NCBI GenBank assembly: GCA_040758375.1
Contig: JBFLWE010000007.1
Coordinates: forward strand, 1 to 64,000
Length of the DNA stretch: 64,000 nt
Direction: 5' to 3'
DNA from: CAMLIZ01 sp040758375
GTDB taxonomy: Bacteria > Pseudomonadota > Gammaproteobacteria > Burkholderiales > Burkholderiaceae_C
Part shown: positions 16,199-24,864 of the stretch, piece after piece
Layout of the letters: each line of letters starts with the position of its first letter
Position numbering within the stretch: the stretch's first letter is position 1
The notes under the pieces: generated by a model
Databases searched by the model: none
The model's input: only the letters and a program-made list of their open reading frames with translations
What the model was told of the DNA's origin: nothing
Translations under genes and position numbers: made by a program

Positions 16199-16855
16199 AT
16201 GCTGAAGTCGCGGCCCGAGTGGCTCGCCGCCGCGCAAGCGCTGGTGGAAGGCTGCGCCGTGCTGGCGCACACCGCCGACCGTGTGGCGCTGATGGAGGCG
16301 GTCAGCCTGGGCCTGGGCGACCGGTTGTACCCGGCGTTCGTGAACCTGCTGTGCCATATCGAGCGCCACGGCGAGCCTGCGGTGCAGGCGCTGGTGGCCG
16401 ACACGCTGGTGCATGCGCTGCGCAGCGGCCGCCTGCCCAGCGGGCGCCTGGCGGCCTGGGGCAGCGCGCTGCGGCCGGGCCAGGGCTATGGCCACACGCG
16501 CAGCCTGGGGCCGGTGGAATACCTGTGCTCCTGGCATGCGCAGCCCAGCGGCCGCGAGCCCTTGTCCGCCAGCGCCTTCGACGCCGCCTTGCAGCCGCTG
16601 CTGCGCCTGGTGGGCAGCGATGCCACCGCGCGCGCGCTCTACTGCGCCAAGCTGCGTGCCGATGCACAAGACCCGCTGGGCGGCTCCTGGTCGCGCAGTG
16701 CGCGCCAGGGCGTGCTGGCGCTGGCCGACGCCTGGCAGGCCGAGGCTGCGCCGGACGAGGTGGTGCGGCGCTGCCTGGCGGCGCTGAACGGGGCCGAGGG
16801 CACGAGCAGCCTGCACAGGCTGGCGCAGGGCAGCCCATCCGCCTTCAACCGCTGA
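16199..16855 (+). CDS. Hypothetical protein of the type III secretion segment
   Basis: A 218-residue, apparently all-helical, Ala/Leu-rich soluble protein with no signal peptide or membrane segment. It includes four Cys and the phrase LGDRLYPAFVNLLCHIERHGEPAVQALVADTL, reminiscent of helical-repeat folds. It lies 27 bp after the small gene and before a single 16-bp palindrome. I do not recognise the family. A cytosolic chaperone or sorting-platform accessory is conceivable from position alone. Confidence 0.55.
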   Translation: MLKSRPEWLAAAQALVEGCAVLAHTADRVALMEAVSLGLGDRLYPAFVNLLCHIERHGEPAVQALVADTLVHALRSGRLPSGRLAAWGSALRPGQGYGHTRSLGPVEYLCSWHAQPSGREPLSASAFDAALQPLLRLVGSDATARALYCAKLRADAQDPLGGSWSRSARQGVLALADAWQAEAAPDEVVRRCLAALNGAEGTSSLHRLAQGSPSAFNR

Positions 16856-16860
16856 GCCGG

Positions 16861-16876
16861 CTGGGAACGCTCCCAG
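16861..16876. promoter_or_regulatory. 16-bp palindromic motif before the candidate effector gene
   Basis: CTGGGAACGCTCCCAG matches the perfect palindrome at 15843 in 15 of 16 positions. It starts 5 bp after the preceding stop and ends 75 bp before the next ATG. This copy is single, not tandem. Confidence 0.7.
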
Positions 16877-16951
16877 CTTTCGCGCCCGCGCCATGCTGCG
16901 TAAGGTACGCACACGGCTCAACACATTGCATTGCAGCTCAGGGAGAACCAC

Positions 16952-17923
16952 ATGCCGGATCCGATTCGCAGCCCTTCGTCCAGCGACACCCACGCCACGG
17001 GCGCCGCGCTCGAAGCCTATGGCCGCACCGCGCCCACGCACCCTCACCTCGGCTGGACGCCGCAGCAGGTGCAAGCCTGGAAGGCGCAGAACGGCGTGGC
17101 CGGACAGGGCCGGCCGCTGGCCGACGTGCTCAAGGCCACCGACACCTACGGCATTGCGCAGCGCGGCTTGCAGCAGATCCCGGGCGAGCTGTTCGACGAC
17201 TCGCGCATCCGCATCGAGCAGTACCTCAAGCCGTTGTCGACGCTGGAAGCGCGCCACACCATCACCGACCCGGCGCGCGTCCACGACCCCGCCGCGTGGA
17301 AGCAGGCGGCGCAGAACGCCAGCGCCGAGCGCAACGCGATCCTGGAGCGCACGCGCGAGATGGTGTCCGACAAGGGCCTGGGCGCCTCGCGCGCGGCCAA
17401 GCCCGAACCCAAGCCCTTCGAAAAGGTGTGGAAGGATGCCGTGGCCGCGTTCGAAAAGGAGAACCCGGCCGCGTTCCGCTCGATGGACGAATCGGCGCGC
17501 GGCATCGAGGTGGCCCAGCGCGTGATCAAGGGTTCGGCCAAGGCCGACCCCACCTTCAACTCGCTGGTGCACGGGGCCGACGATGCCGCGCGCGGCCTCA
17601 AGGCGCTGAAGTACGGCGGCCGCGCGCTCATGGTCGTGGGCGCTGCGGTCGACGGCGCCTCCATCGTCAGCGAAGCGCGCACCAGCCTGCAGACCGGCGA
17701 CTGGAGCAACACCGGCCGCCAGACCGCCAAGGTCGCCGGCGGCTGGCTGGGCGCGGCCGCGGCCGGCGCTGCGGTGGGTGCGGTGTCGGGCACGGTGGTG
17801 CCGGGGCTGGGCAACGTGGCCGGCTTCGTGATCGGCGCGGCGGCCGGGGCGGTCGGCTACTGGCTCGGGTCGCAGGCCGGCGAGGCCGGCTTCAATGCCG
17901 TGGCCGGCGCACCGGCGCACTAG
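16952..17923 (+). CDS. Glycine-zipper protein, candidate secreted effector/toxin
   Basis: A 323-residue protein in two parts. Residues 1-210 are soluble, charged and Pro-rich at the start (PIRSPSSSDTHATGA), a composition seen in type III secretion signals. Residues about 225-320 contain glycine-zipper-like hydrophobic helices (GGWLGAAAAGAAVGAVSG; VAGFVIGAAAGAVGYWLG), as in the membrane-active ends of some polymorphic toxins and effectors. AGGGAG gives a strong ribosome-binding site. It has its own copy of the 16-bp palindrome upstream. The next gene starts 4 bp after its stop. The secreted-effector role is inference from composition and context. Confidence 0.55.
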   Translation: MPDPIRSPSSSDTHATGAALEAYGRTAPTHPHLGWTPQQVQAWKAQNGVAGQGRPLADVLKATDTYGIAQRGLQQIPGELFDDSRIRIEQYLKPLSTLEARHTITDPARVHDPAAWKQAAQNASAERNAILERTREMVSDKGLGASRAAKPEPKPFEKVWKDAVAAFEKENPAAFRSMDESARGIEVAQRVIKGSAKADPTFNSLVHGADDAARGLKALKYGGRALMVVGAAVDGASIVSEARTSLQTGDWSNTGRQTAKVAGGWLGAAAAGAAVGAVSGTVVPGLGNVAGFVIGAAAGAVGYWLGSQAGEAGFNAVAGAPAH

Positions 17924-17927
17924 CCGC

Positions 17928-19187
17928 ATGGCCAACGAAGTCGATCCCTTGTTCCTCGCCGTGCTGCAGCCGGTGCTGCGCGGCGCCGCGGGCGAACCCT
18001 TGTCGCTGCAGCCCGCGCCGCGCACGGCGGCGTCGCCGCTCGGGCGGCCGGGCGAATGGCGCGCGCAGCGCCTGGCGCCGGCCTTGCGCGAGCGCCTGCG
18101 CTGGTGCCTGGCGCACAGCGCGCCGCACGATCCGACGCCCTGGTGGGCCGGGCACGACCGCATCTTCGTGCTGGTCGACGGGCACCGGCCGCTGACGATC
18201 CAGCCGCAGCATCCGTGGGTGGCCGACGGACCGCCGGCCGATGCCCCGTATCCGGCGGTGCTGGCGCTGCGCGCCGGCGGGCTGCTGCTGTTCTTCGTGA
18301 ACGCCAGCATCGCGCCCGACGGCAGCGCGCGCGCCTGTGTGCGCGTGTTCGCGGTGGACGGGCAGCAGGCGGTGGAAGCCGATCCCGTGCCCGACGTGCA
18401 GCTGTTCGATGCCTGGGCGGCCGACGGCGCGGTGTGGGCCTGCGGCATGCGCAGCCGCCACACCGATGCCTCGGGCACCGGCCACTTCGGCCACGGCGTG
18501 CTGCTGCGCTTCGCCATGCGTCCGCTGGCGCTGGCCGAGCAGCTGGGCGGCGCGCAGTGGCTGGACGTGTCGCCCGCGGCCGGCGTGAGCGAGCAGACCT
18601 TGCGCGACCGGGTTCAAGGCATCGAGGCCTGGCTGGCCCATGCCCAGGACGGGCAGGGCGGCCACTGGCTGCTGGGTGCGCCGCTGGCGCCGCTGCACTT
18701 CAGCCCCGACAGCCCGCTGTGGCTGCCCGGGCCGCTCACGCCCAGCGACCATGCCGACCTGGTGCTGGCGCGCTGGCAGCCCGGGCGCCCGCCGCTGATG
18801 GAGGCGCTGGTGTCCAGCCTGCGCTGGGTGGCGGGCTGCAGGAGCAGCGAACCCGCGGCCGCGCGCTGGTACCTGGCGCGCGGCGGCCTGCAGCGCCTGG
18901 GGCATCTGGTGGTGGGCGACCTGGTGGCGCTGTCACCCGCCCCGCAGGCCGAGGCCCTGCTCGGCGAGCCGCAGCCGCTGCGCATCGAAGGCCTGCCGCG
19001 CAGCGCGCTCGACCGCACGCTGGCCGACCTGGACGTGATCCACGATCCGCGCTTCGGCTATGCGGCCAGCCTGTCGTGGCTGCTGCCCGACACGCCGGGC
19101 CGGCTGATGCCCGCCGCCGAAGGGGTGCTGATGCGCAGCGGCGATGGCGTGCGCTGGGAGGTGGTGCAAGAAACGGCGGGCGCTTGA
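17928..19187 (+). CDS. Hypothetical protein coupled to the glycine-zipper protein
   Basis: A 419-residue protein, mostly soluble, rich in Trp, Pro and Ala, without a signal peptide. It starts 4 bp after the candidate effector, so the two are co-expressed. Segments such as FVLVDGHRPLTIQPQHPWV and GLLLFFVNASIAPDG suggest a beta-rich N-terminal domain; the C-terminal half is helical with LARGGLQRLGHLVVGDLVALSP. I do not recognise the family. Coupling to a membrane-active protein would suit an immunity, chaperone or partner-toxin role, but this is speculative. It converges with the BLUF gene, 3 bp apart. Confidence 0.55.
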   Translation: MANEVDPLFLAVLQPVLRGAAGEPLSLQPAPRTAASPLGRPGEWRAQRLAPALRERLRWCLAHSAPHDPTPWWAGHDRIFVLVDGHRPLTIQPQHPWVADGPPADAPYPAVLALRAGGLLLFFVNASIAPDGSARACVRVFAVDGQQAVEADPVPDVQLFDAWAADGAVWACGMRSRHTDASGTGHFGHGVLLRFAMRPLALAEQLGGAQWLDVSPAAGVSEQTLRDRVQGIEAWLAHAQDGQGGHWLLGAPLAPLHFSPDSPLWLPGPLTPSDHADLVLARWQPGRPPLMEALVSSLRWVAGCRSSEPAAARWYLARGGLQRLGHLVVGDLVALSPAPQAEALLGEPQPLRIEGLPRSALDRTLADLDVIHDPRFGYAASLSWLLPDTPGRLMPAAEGVLMRSGDGVRWEVVQETAGA

Positions 19188-19190
19188 GCT

Positions 19191-19616
19191 CTAGCTTCCG
19201 CACATGATGGCCCCGGTGGCCACCAGCTCGTCGAACAGCGCGATCACCGAGGCGCCTTCCAGTGCATACGGGTCCAGCGCCGCCTTCTCCGAATACTTCA
19301 GCAGCAGCGCCGGGTTCAGGCGCGCCATGTTGGCCTGGCCCATGGCCCAGCCGGCGAAGCGCCGCTCGCGCACGTCTTCATAGCCCAGCAGCGTCACGTC
19401 GCCGTGCCGGCCGTCGGCCACGATGCGGTTGTAGAGCTGGTTCACCGCCGAGCGCCCGCCTTCGAGCACCTGGATGAAGAAGCCGTCGGCCAGGCACAGC
19501 ACGCCGGTCACGCCGAGCCGGGCGTTGTGGGCGCGCGAGGTCTTCAGGATCGTGTGCAGCTCTTCCGGGTCGACCCCGGGCGCTGCGCGGCTGCAATAGA
19601 TCAGGCGCACCAGCAT
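19191..19616 (-). CDS. BLUF-domain blue-light sensor protein
   Basis: A 141-residue single-domain BLUF protein. LVRLIYCSRA (with the Tyr that hydrogen-bonds flavin), SRAHNARLGVTGVLCLADGFFIQVLEG and RRFAGWAMG are the family blocks (about residues 1-100). The rest is a short helical tail. Such proteins bind FAD and signal by changing partner contacts. It starts 4 bp after folE and should be co-translated with it. The partner is unknown. Confidence 0.92.
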   Translation of the reverse strand: MLVRLIYCSRAAPGVDPEELHTILKTSRAHNARLGVTGVLCLADGFFIQVLEGGRSAVNQLYNRIVADGRHGDVTLLGYEDVRERRFAGWAMGQANMARLNPALLLKYSEKAALDPYALEGASVIALFDELVATGAIMCGS

Positions 19617-19620
19617 GGCC

Positions 19621-20352
19621 TCAGTCCTTCTTGCTCAGCAGCGACAGGAACTCGCGCCGCAGGCTCGCGTCCTTCAGGAAGGCACCGCGCATCACGCTGT
19701 TGGTCATCATCGACTCGTCGTCCTTCACGCCGCGCCAGTGCATGCAGAAGTGGTCGGCCTCCATCACGATGGCCAGCCCGTCGGGCTTGACCAGCTCCTG
19801 CAGCTCGTTGGCCAGCATGGTCACCGCCTCCTCCTGGATCTGCGGGCGGCTCATGATCCACTCGGTGATGCGCGCGTATTTCGACAGCCCGATCAGGTTG
19901 GAGTGTTCGTTGGGCATCACGCCGATCCACACGCGCCCGAGGATGGGGCACAGATGGTGCGAGCAGGCGCTGCGCACCTTGACCGGGCCCACGATCATCA
20001 GCTCGTTCAGGCGCTCGATATTGGGGAACTCGGTGAGCCTCGGCCGCGGCACATACCGCCCCCGGAACACCTCGTCGATGAACATCTTGGCCACCCGGCG
20101 CGCGGTGTCGTTGGTGTTGTGGTCGCTGTCGGTGTCGATCACCAGCGCCTCCAGCACGCCCTTCATGCGCTGCTCCACCTCGGCCTTCAGCTCCTCCAGC
20201 TCGCCTTCGCGCACGAAGGCCGAAATGTTGTCGTTGGCGTGGTAGCGGCAGTCGGCGCCCACCACGCGGTAGCGGATGCGCTCCGACACGGGCAGGCGTG
20301 CGAGGTCTTCTTCGCTGCGGAAGATGGGCACGGTGTTCTGGGTCTGGCTCAT
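19621..20352 (-). CDS. folE: GTP cyclohydrolase I
   Basis: A 243-residue FolE, converting GTP to 7,8-dihydroneopterin triphosphate for folate synthesis. Zn ligands are present in SACSHHLCPILG, and HFCMHWRGVKDDESMMTNSVMRG is the conserved C-terminal block. The ATG at 20352 is the natural start; in-frame sequence upstream would overlap rsmB antisense. It is divergent from rsmB (106 bp apart) and heads the folE-BLUF pair. The GVKD-type residues match the bacterial enzyme class with the C-terminal sequence GVKDDxS. Confidence 0.95.
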   Translation of the reverse strand: MSQTQNTVPIFRSEEDLARLPVSERIRYRVVGADCRYHANDNISAFVREGELEELKAEVEQRMKGVLEALVIDTDSDHNTNDTARRVAKMFIDEVFRGRYVPRPRLTEFPNIERLNELMIVGPVKVRSACSHHLCPILGRVWIGVMPNEHSNLIGLSKYARITEWIMSRPQIQEEAVTMLANELQELVKPDGLAIVMEADHFCMHWRGVKDDESMMTNSVMRGAFLKDASLRREFLSLLSKKD

Positions 20353-20457
20353 GGGCAGTGTGCCGCCGCGCGGGGGCTGGACAAAGGTCGACGGATGCTG
20401 GCGATTGTCGCCGTTGGTTGCAGAATCCGCCCCAAGAACAGGGGATAGACTGAAGCC

Positions 20458-21939
20458 GTGCCTTCCCCTCCCGCTTCTCCTGCCGCCAGCGGCGCGGCAT
20501 TCGCGTTGCCGCTCGCGCGCCTGCTCGACCACGCGGCCGACGCGGTGCAGGCCGTGCGCGCAGGGCGCTCGCTGAGCGACCTGCTCGAGCGTGTGCCGGC
20601 CGAGGCGCGGCCGGGCACGCAGGCGCTGAGCTTTCATGTGCTGCGCTGGCTGGGCGGCGCGCAGGTGGTGCGCGAGAAGCTGGTGCCCAAGGTGCCCCCG
20701 CCCAACGTGGACGCGCTGCTGGTGAGCGCGCTGGCCCTGCTGTGGCCGGTGCCGGCCGGCATGGCCGGGGTGGCCTATGCCGAGCACACCGTGGTCGACC
20801 AGGCCGTCACGGCCGCGCGCCAGCGCACGCCGGCGGCGGCCGGCTTCATCAACGCGGTGCTGCGCCGCTTCCTGCGCGAGCGCGAGGAGCTGGTGCGCGC
20901 GGCCCTGTCCAAGCCGCTGGCGGCCTACAACCACCCCGGGTGGTGGATCGAGCGCACGCGACAAGACTGGCCCCTGCAATGGCAGGCGCTGCTGGCCGCG
21001 AACAACCTGCATCCGCCGATGGTGCTGCGCGTCAACGCGCGCCGCGGCGATGCGGCGGCCTACGTGCGGCGGCTGGCCGAGCACGGTCGCGCGGCGCAGG
21101 CGCTGGACGACACCGCGGTGTTGCTGGAGGCGCCCTGTCCAGTACAGCAGCTGCCCGGCTTTGCCGAAGGCGAGGTGTCGGTGCAGGACGCGGCCGCGCA
21201 GCTGGCGGCGCGCTTGCTGCTGGGCCTGCCGCTGCCGGGCTGGCTGCAGGCGCCGCCGCCGGCCGCACCGGTGCCGCCGTCGACGCTGGCGCTGGCCGCG
21301 GGGTTTGCCCGCGCCGCCGCGCCGCAGGCCGACGCGCCCGCCGCCGTGCCGCCGCCCGAGCCTGGCCCGCTGCTGCGGCCCGGCGCGCGCGTGCTCGATG
21401 CCTGCGCCGCCCCGGGTGGCAAGACCGCCCACCTGCTGGAGCATGCCGAGCTCCACCTGCTGGCGCTGGACAGCGACCCGGTGCGCCTGCAGCGTGTGCA
21501 GGAAACCCTCAACCGGCTGCAGCTGCAGGCCGAGCTGAAGGCCGCCGATGCGCGCGACACCGCGGCCTGGTGGGACGGCCGGCCGTTCGACGCCATCTTG
21601 CTTGACGCACCCTGCAGCGCCTCGGGCATCGTGCGCCGCCACCCTGACGTGCGCTGGCTGCGCCGGCCCGACGACGTGGCGGCGCTGGCGCGCATACAGG
21701 CCGAGATGCTCGATGCGCTGTGGCCGCTGCTGGCGCCCGGCGGGCGGCTGGTGTACGTGACCTGTTCCCTCTTCAGGGCGGAGGGCCAGCAGCAGATCGA
21801 CGCTTTTTTGCAACGCCCGGCCGGAACGAGTGCGCGACTCGATCCCCGCTCGCCGGGCCACCTGCTGCCGCTGCCCGACAATGCGGGTCGGGCCGTGCAT
21901 GACGGCTTCTACTACGCCCTCCTTCAAAAGCTGTCCTGA
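20458..21939 (+). CDS. rsmB: 16S rRNA m5C967 methyltransferase RsmB
   Basis: A 493-residue RsmB/NOP-type SAM-dependent methyltransferase. Residues 1-150 form the NusB-like N-terminal domain. The SAM motif is LDACAAPGGKTAHLLE; the catalytic Cys is in VTCSLF and the release Cys in DAPCSASGIVRRHPD. An insertion of about 60 residues rich in Pro/Ala (about 260-305) lies before the SAM motif and is longer than in E. coli. The start is GTG at 20458. It heads the conserved order rsmB - DUF4390 - ntrY - ntrX. Confidence 0.92.
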   Translation: MPSPPASPAASGAAFALPLARLLDHAADAVQAVRAGRSLSDLLERVPAEARPGTQALSFHVLRWLGGAQVVREKLVPKVPPPNVDALLVSALALLWPVPAGMAGVAYAEHTVVDQAVTAARQRTPAAAGFINAVLRRFLREREELVRAALSKPLAAYNHPGWWIERTRQDWPLQWQALLAANNLHPPMVLRVNARRGDAAAYVRRLAEHGRAAQALDDTAVLLEAPCPVQQLPGFAEGEVSVQDAAAQLAARLLLGLPLPGWLQAPPPAAPVPPSTLALAAGFARAAAPQADAPAAVPPPEPGPLLRPGARVLDACAAPGGKTAHLLEHAELHLLALDSDPVRLQRVQETLNRLQLQAELKAADARDTAAWWDGRPFDAILLDAPCSASGIVRRHPDVRWLRRPDDVAALARIQAEMLDALWPLLAPGGRLVYVTCSLFRAEGQQQIDAFLQRPAGTSARLDPRSPGHLLPLPDNAGRAVHDGFYYALLQKLS

Positions 21940-22001
21940 AAGAACAAGCGTTGACCGTGCTGCGCGTCGTGTCGGTCTGCCTGCGTTGGGGGCTTCGCGC
22001 G

Positions 22002-22550
22002 ATGCGAGGCGGGGCTGCCGCCTGCCTGGCGCTGGGCCTGCTGCTGGGTTTGCAGGCGCAGCCGGCACGCGCCGAGGGCGTGGAGCTCACCCACCTGACG
22101 CTGCAGCGGCTCGACGCCGGCCTGTCGCTCGACTTCAACGTGCGCGTGTCGCTGCCCCACGTGGTGGAAGACGCGCTGCAGCGCGGCGTGCCGCTGTACT
22201 TCGTGGCCGAGGCCAACCTGTACCGCCACCGCTGGTACTGGCGCGACCAGCGCGTGGCCCGCGCCTCGCGCGCCTGGCGGCTGTCGTTCCAGCCGCTGTC
22301 GGACAACTGGCGCGTCAGCCTGGGCGGCCTGGCGCAGACCTATCCCAGCCTCTCGGACGCCATCACGGCGCTGTCGAGCAGCGCGCGCTGGAAGATCGCC
22401 GACAACTCCCAGATCGACCCTGACGAGCGCTACTACGTCGAATTCAGCTACAAGCTCGACACATCGCAACTGCCCCGGCCCATGCAGTTCGGCATCGGCG
22501 GGCAGGGCGACTGGACGCTGGGCGTGGAACGCACGGTGCGGATTGAATAA
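22002..22550 (+). CDS. DUF4390 secreted protein
   Basis: A 182-residue protein from ATG 22002, which gives a clean Sec signal peptide (GLLLGLQAQPARA|EG). An upstream TTG at 21951 would add 17 residues. The mature part (VELTHLTLQRLDAGLSLDFNVRVSLP... RSWRLSFQPLSDNWRVSLGG-type blocks) fits DUF4390, a beta-rich family regularly found between rsmB and an NtrY-like kinase in Burkholderiales. It may be the periplasmic signal partner of that kinase, but this is inference. It ends 9 bp before the kinase gene. Confidence 0.8.
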   Translation: MRGGAAACLALGLLLGLQAQPARAEGVELTHLTLQRLDAGLSLDFNVRVSLPHVVEDALQRGVPLYFVAEANLYRHRWYWRDQRVARASRAWRLSFQPLSDNWRVSLGGLAQTYPSLSDAITALSSSARWKIADNSQIDPDERYYVEFSYKLDTSQLPRPMQFGIGGQGDWTLGVERTVRIE

Positions 22551-22559
22551 GGGCAGGAG

Positions 22560-24854
22560 ATGAGCACGCGCTCGACGCGCTGGGCCTGGGTGGTGGCGAT
22601 CGTGGCCACCATCGGCTTCGGCCTGGTGCTCACTTTCGTGCTCTCGCTGGCCACGCACAGCCGCAGCTTCTACGAGCGCAACTTCGTCTGGCTGTTCTGG
22701 CTCAACGTGGCCGTGGCCGCGCTGCTGCTGCTGGTGATCGTGGGCGCGGCGCTGCGCCTGGCGGTGCGCATGCGGCGCGGCAAGTTCGGCAGCCACCTGC
22801 TGGCCAAGCTGGCAGGCATCTTCGCGCTGGTCGGCGTGGTGCCCGGGCTGATGGTCTATGCCGTGTCGTACCAGTTCGTCACGCGCAGCATCGAGGGCTG
22901 GTTCGACGTGCAGGTGGAAAACGCCCTGAGCGCCGGCCTGTCGCTGGGCCGCGGCACGCTGGACACCCTGGTCAACGACGTGGCCACCAAGACGCGGGTG
23001 GCCGCCGAGCGCCTGGCCGACTCGCGCACCGTGCCGCCGCTGGCGCTGGAGCGCTTGCGCGAGCAGCTCGGCGCGCGCGACGTGGCGGTGCTCGGCTCGA
23101 GCGGGCAGGTGATGATGTCCACCAGCGGCCTGGCCAGCTTTGCGTTCGAGCGGCCCGCCGCGCAGCTGATGCGCCAGGCGCGCAGCGCGCGCGTGGTGAG
23201 CCAGCTCGAGGGCCTGGACGACGAGTTGGCCGGCGGTGCGGCCGCGGCGGCACCGCAGGCGCGGGTGCGCGCGCTGGCGCTGATCCCCAACACCGAGCTG
23301 CGCCTGGGCGGCGAAGAGCGTTTCCTGATGGTGGTGCAGCCGGTGCCCACGGCCGTGGCCACCCATGCGCTGGCGCTGCAGGCGGCCTACCGCGAGTACC
23401 AGCAGCGCGCGCTGGCGCGCGGCGGGCTGCGCACGATGTACGTGGGCACGCTGACCCTGGTGCTCATCCTCGCGGTGTTCGGCGCGGTGCTGCTGGCGGC
23501 GATGCTCGGCCACCAGCTAGCGCGGCCGCTGCTGCTGCTGGCCGAGGGCATGCGCCAGGTGGCGCGCGGCGACCTTCGTGCCAAGCCGGTGTATGCCTCG
23601 CGCGACGAGCTGGGCGGCCTGACGCGCAGCTTCGCCGAGATGACCGAGCAGCTCTCCGAAGCGCGCGAGCAGGTGCAGCGCGGCGTGGCCCAGCTCGAAG
23701 GCGCGCGCACCAACCTGCAGACCATCCTGGACAACCTGACCGCCGGCGTGATCGTGTTCGATGCCGCGCGCCGCATCGACACGGTGAACCCAGGCGCCAC
23801 GCGCATCCTCAAGCTGCCGCTGTCGGCCTACCGCGGCCGCCAGCTCGGCGAGGTGCCGGGGCTGGAAGCCTTTGCCCATGCGGTGTGGCAGCGCTTCGAG
23901 CTGCAGGTGAGCAGCCCCGAGGCCGGCGAGCGCGACCACTGGCAAGACTCCTTCGAGCTGCAGACCGGCCTGCACAACGGCCGCGACCAGGACACCCTGA
24001 CCCTGCTGGTGCGCGGCGCCGCGCTGCCCCACGATGCGCGCCTGGTCGTGTTCGACGACATCACCGAGGTGGTGTCGGCGCAGCGCTCGGCCGCCTGGAG
24101 CGAGGTGGCGCGCCGGCTGGCGCACGAGATCAAGAACCCGCTCACGCCGATACAGCTGTCGGCCGAGCGCCTGCAGCACAAGCTGGAGGCCAAGCTCGAA
24201 GGCACCGACCAGGCCATGCTGCAGCGTTCGGTGGGCACCATCGTGGCCCAGGTGCAGGCGATGAAGCAGCTGGTCAACGAGTTTCGCGACTACGCGCGGC
24301 TGCCGGCGGTGCGCCTGCAGCCGCTGGAGCTCAACAGCCTGGTGGCCGAGGTGCTGGCGCTGTATGGCCACGCGCAGGAGCAAGGGCGCCTGGCCGCCGA
24401 GCTGGCGCCCGGGCTGCCGCCGATCGTGGGCGACGCCACGCAGCTGCGCCAGGTGATCCACAACCTGGTGCAGAACGCGCTGGACGCGGTGGCCGAAGCG
24501 CCCGACGGCCATGTGCTGATCTCGACTGAGGCGGCGCGCAACGACAACGGCGAGCTGCGCGCGGTGCGGCTGAAGGTGGCCGACAACGGCCCCGGCTTTG
24601 CCGACAAGGTGCTCAAGCGCGCGTTCGAGCCCTATGTCACCACCAAGAGCAAGGGCACGGGCCTGGGGCTGGCGGTGGTGAAGAAGATCGCCGACGAACA
24701 CGGCGCCCGTGTGCGCATCGTCAACCTGCCTCCAGGCCCCGGGGGCGGGGCAGGGCCAGGGGGGGCACAAGTTTCGCTATCATTTTCGAATCTTGCTCCC
24801 GCGCAGGCCCCATCGCCGCCCCCGGCGACAGCCGCTTCCTCGCAGGCGCACTGA
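22560..24854 (+). CDS. NtrY-like membrane sensor histidine kinase
   Basis: A 764-residue kinase. There are membrane helices at about residues 8-30, 45-65, 80-105 and 300-320, with an extracytoplasmic region of about 190 residues between the last two. HAMP follows (about 320-375), then PAS (about 390-500). The HisKA domain has RRLAHEIKNPLTPIQLSAERL (His about 522), and the HATPase has NLVQNALDAV, VADNGPGF and GTGLGLAVVKKI. This is the NtrY layout. It is 10 bp upstream of the response regulator, its presumed partner. The cognate signal is not deducible. Confidence 0.92.
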   Translation: MSTRSTRWAWVVAIVATIGFGLVLTFVLSLATHSRSFYERNFVWLFWLNVAVAALLLLVIVGAALRLAVRMRRGKFGSHLLAKLAGIFALVGVVPGLMVYAVSYQFVTRSIEGWFDVQVENALSAGLSLGRGTLDTLVNDVATKTRVAAERLADSRTVPPLALERLREQLGARDVAVLGSSGQVMMSTSGLASFAFERPAAQLMRQARSARVVSQLEGLDDELAGGAAAAAPQARVRALALIPNTELRLGGEERFLMVVQPVPTAVATHALALQAAYREYQQRALARGGLRTMYVGTLTLVLILAVFGAVLLAAMLGHQLARPLLLLAEGMRQVARGDLRAKPVYASRDELGGLTRSFAEMTEQLSEAREQVQRGVAQLEGARTNLQTILDNLTAGVIVFDAARRIDTVNPGATRILKLPLSAYRGRQLGEVPGLEAFAHAVWQRFELQVSSPEAGERDHWQDSFELQTGLHNGRDQDTLTLLVRGAALPHDARLVVFDDITEVVSAQRSAAWSEVARRLAHEIKNPLTPIQLSAERLQHKLEAKLEGTDQAMLQRSVGTIVAQVQAMKQLVNEFRDYARLPAVRLQPLELNSLVAEVLALYGHAQEQGRLAAELAPGLPPIVGDATQLRQVIHNLVQNALDAVAEAPDGHVLISTEAARNDNGELRAVRLKVADNGPGFADKVLKRAFEPYVTTKSKGTGLGLAVVKKIADEHGARVRIVNLPPGPGGGAGPGGAQVSLSFSNLAPAQAPSPPPATAASSQAH

Positions 24855-24864
24855 GCGAGCATCC

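Noticed and set aside
15026..18517. Long minus-strand open frame opposite sctT and the unknown genes
   Set aside because: No domain, His/Arg/Gln-rich composition, and it runs antisense to several genes with good starts and membrane patterns.
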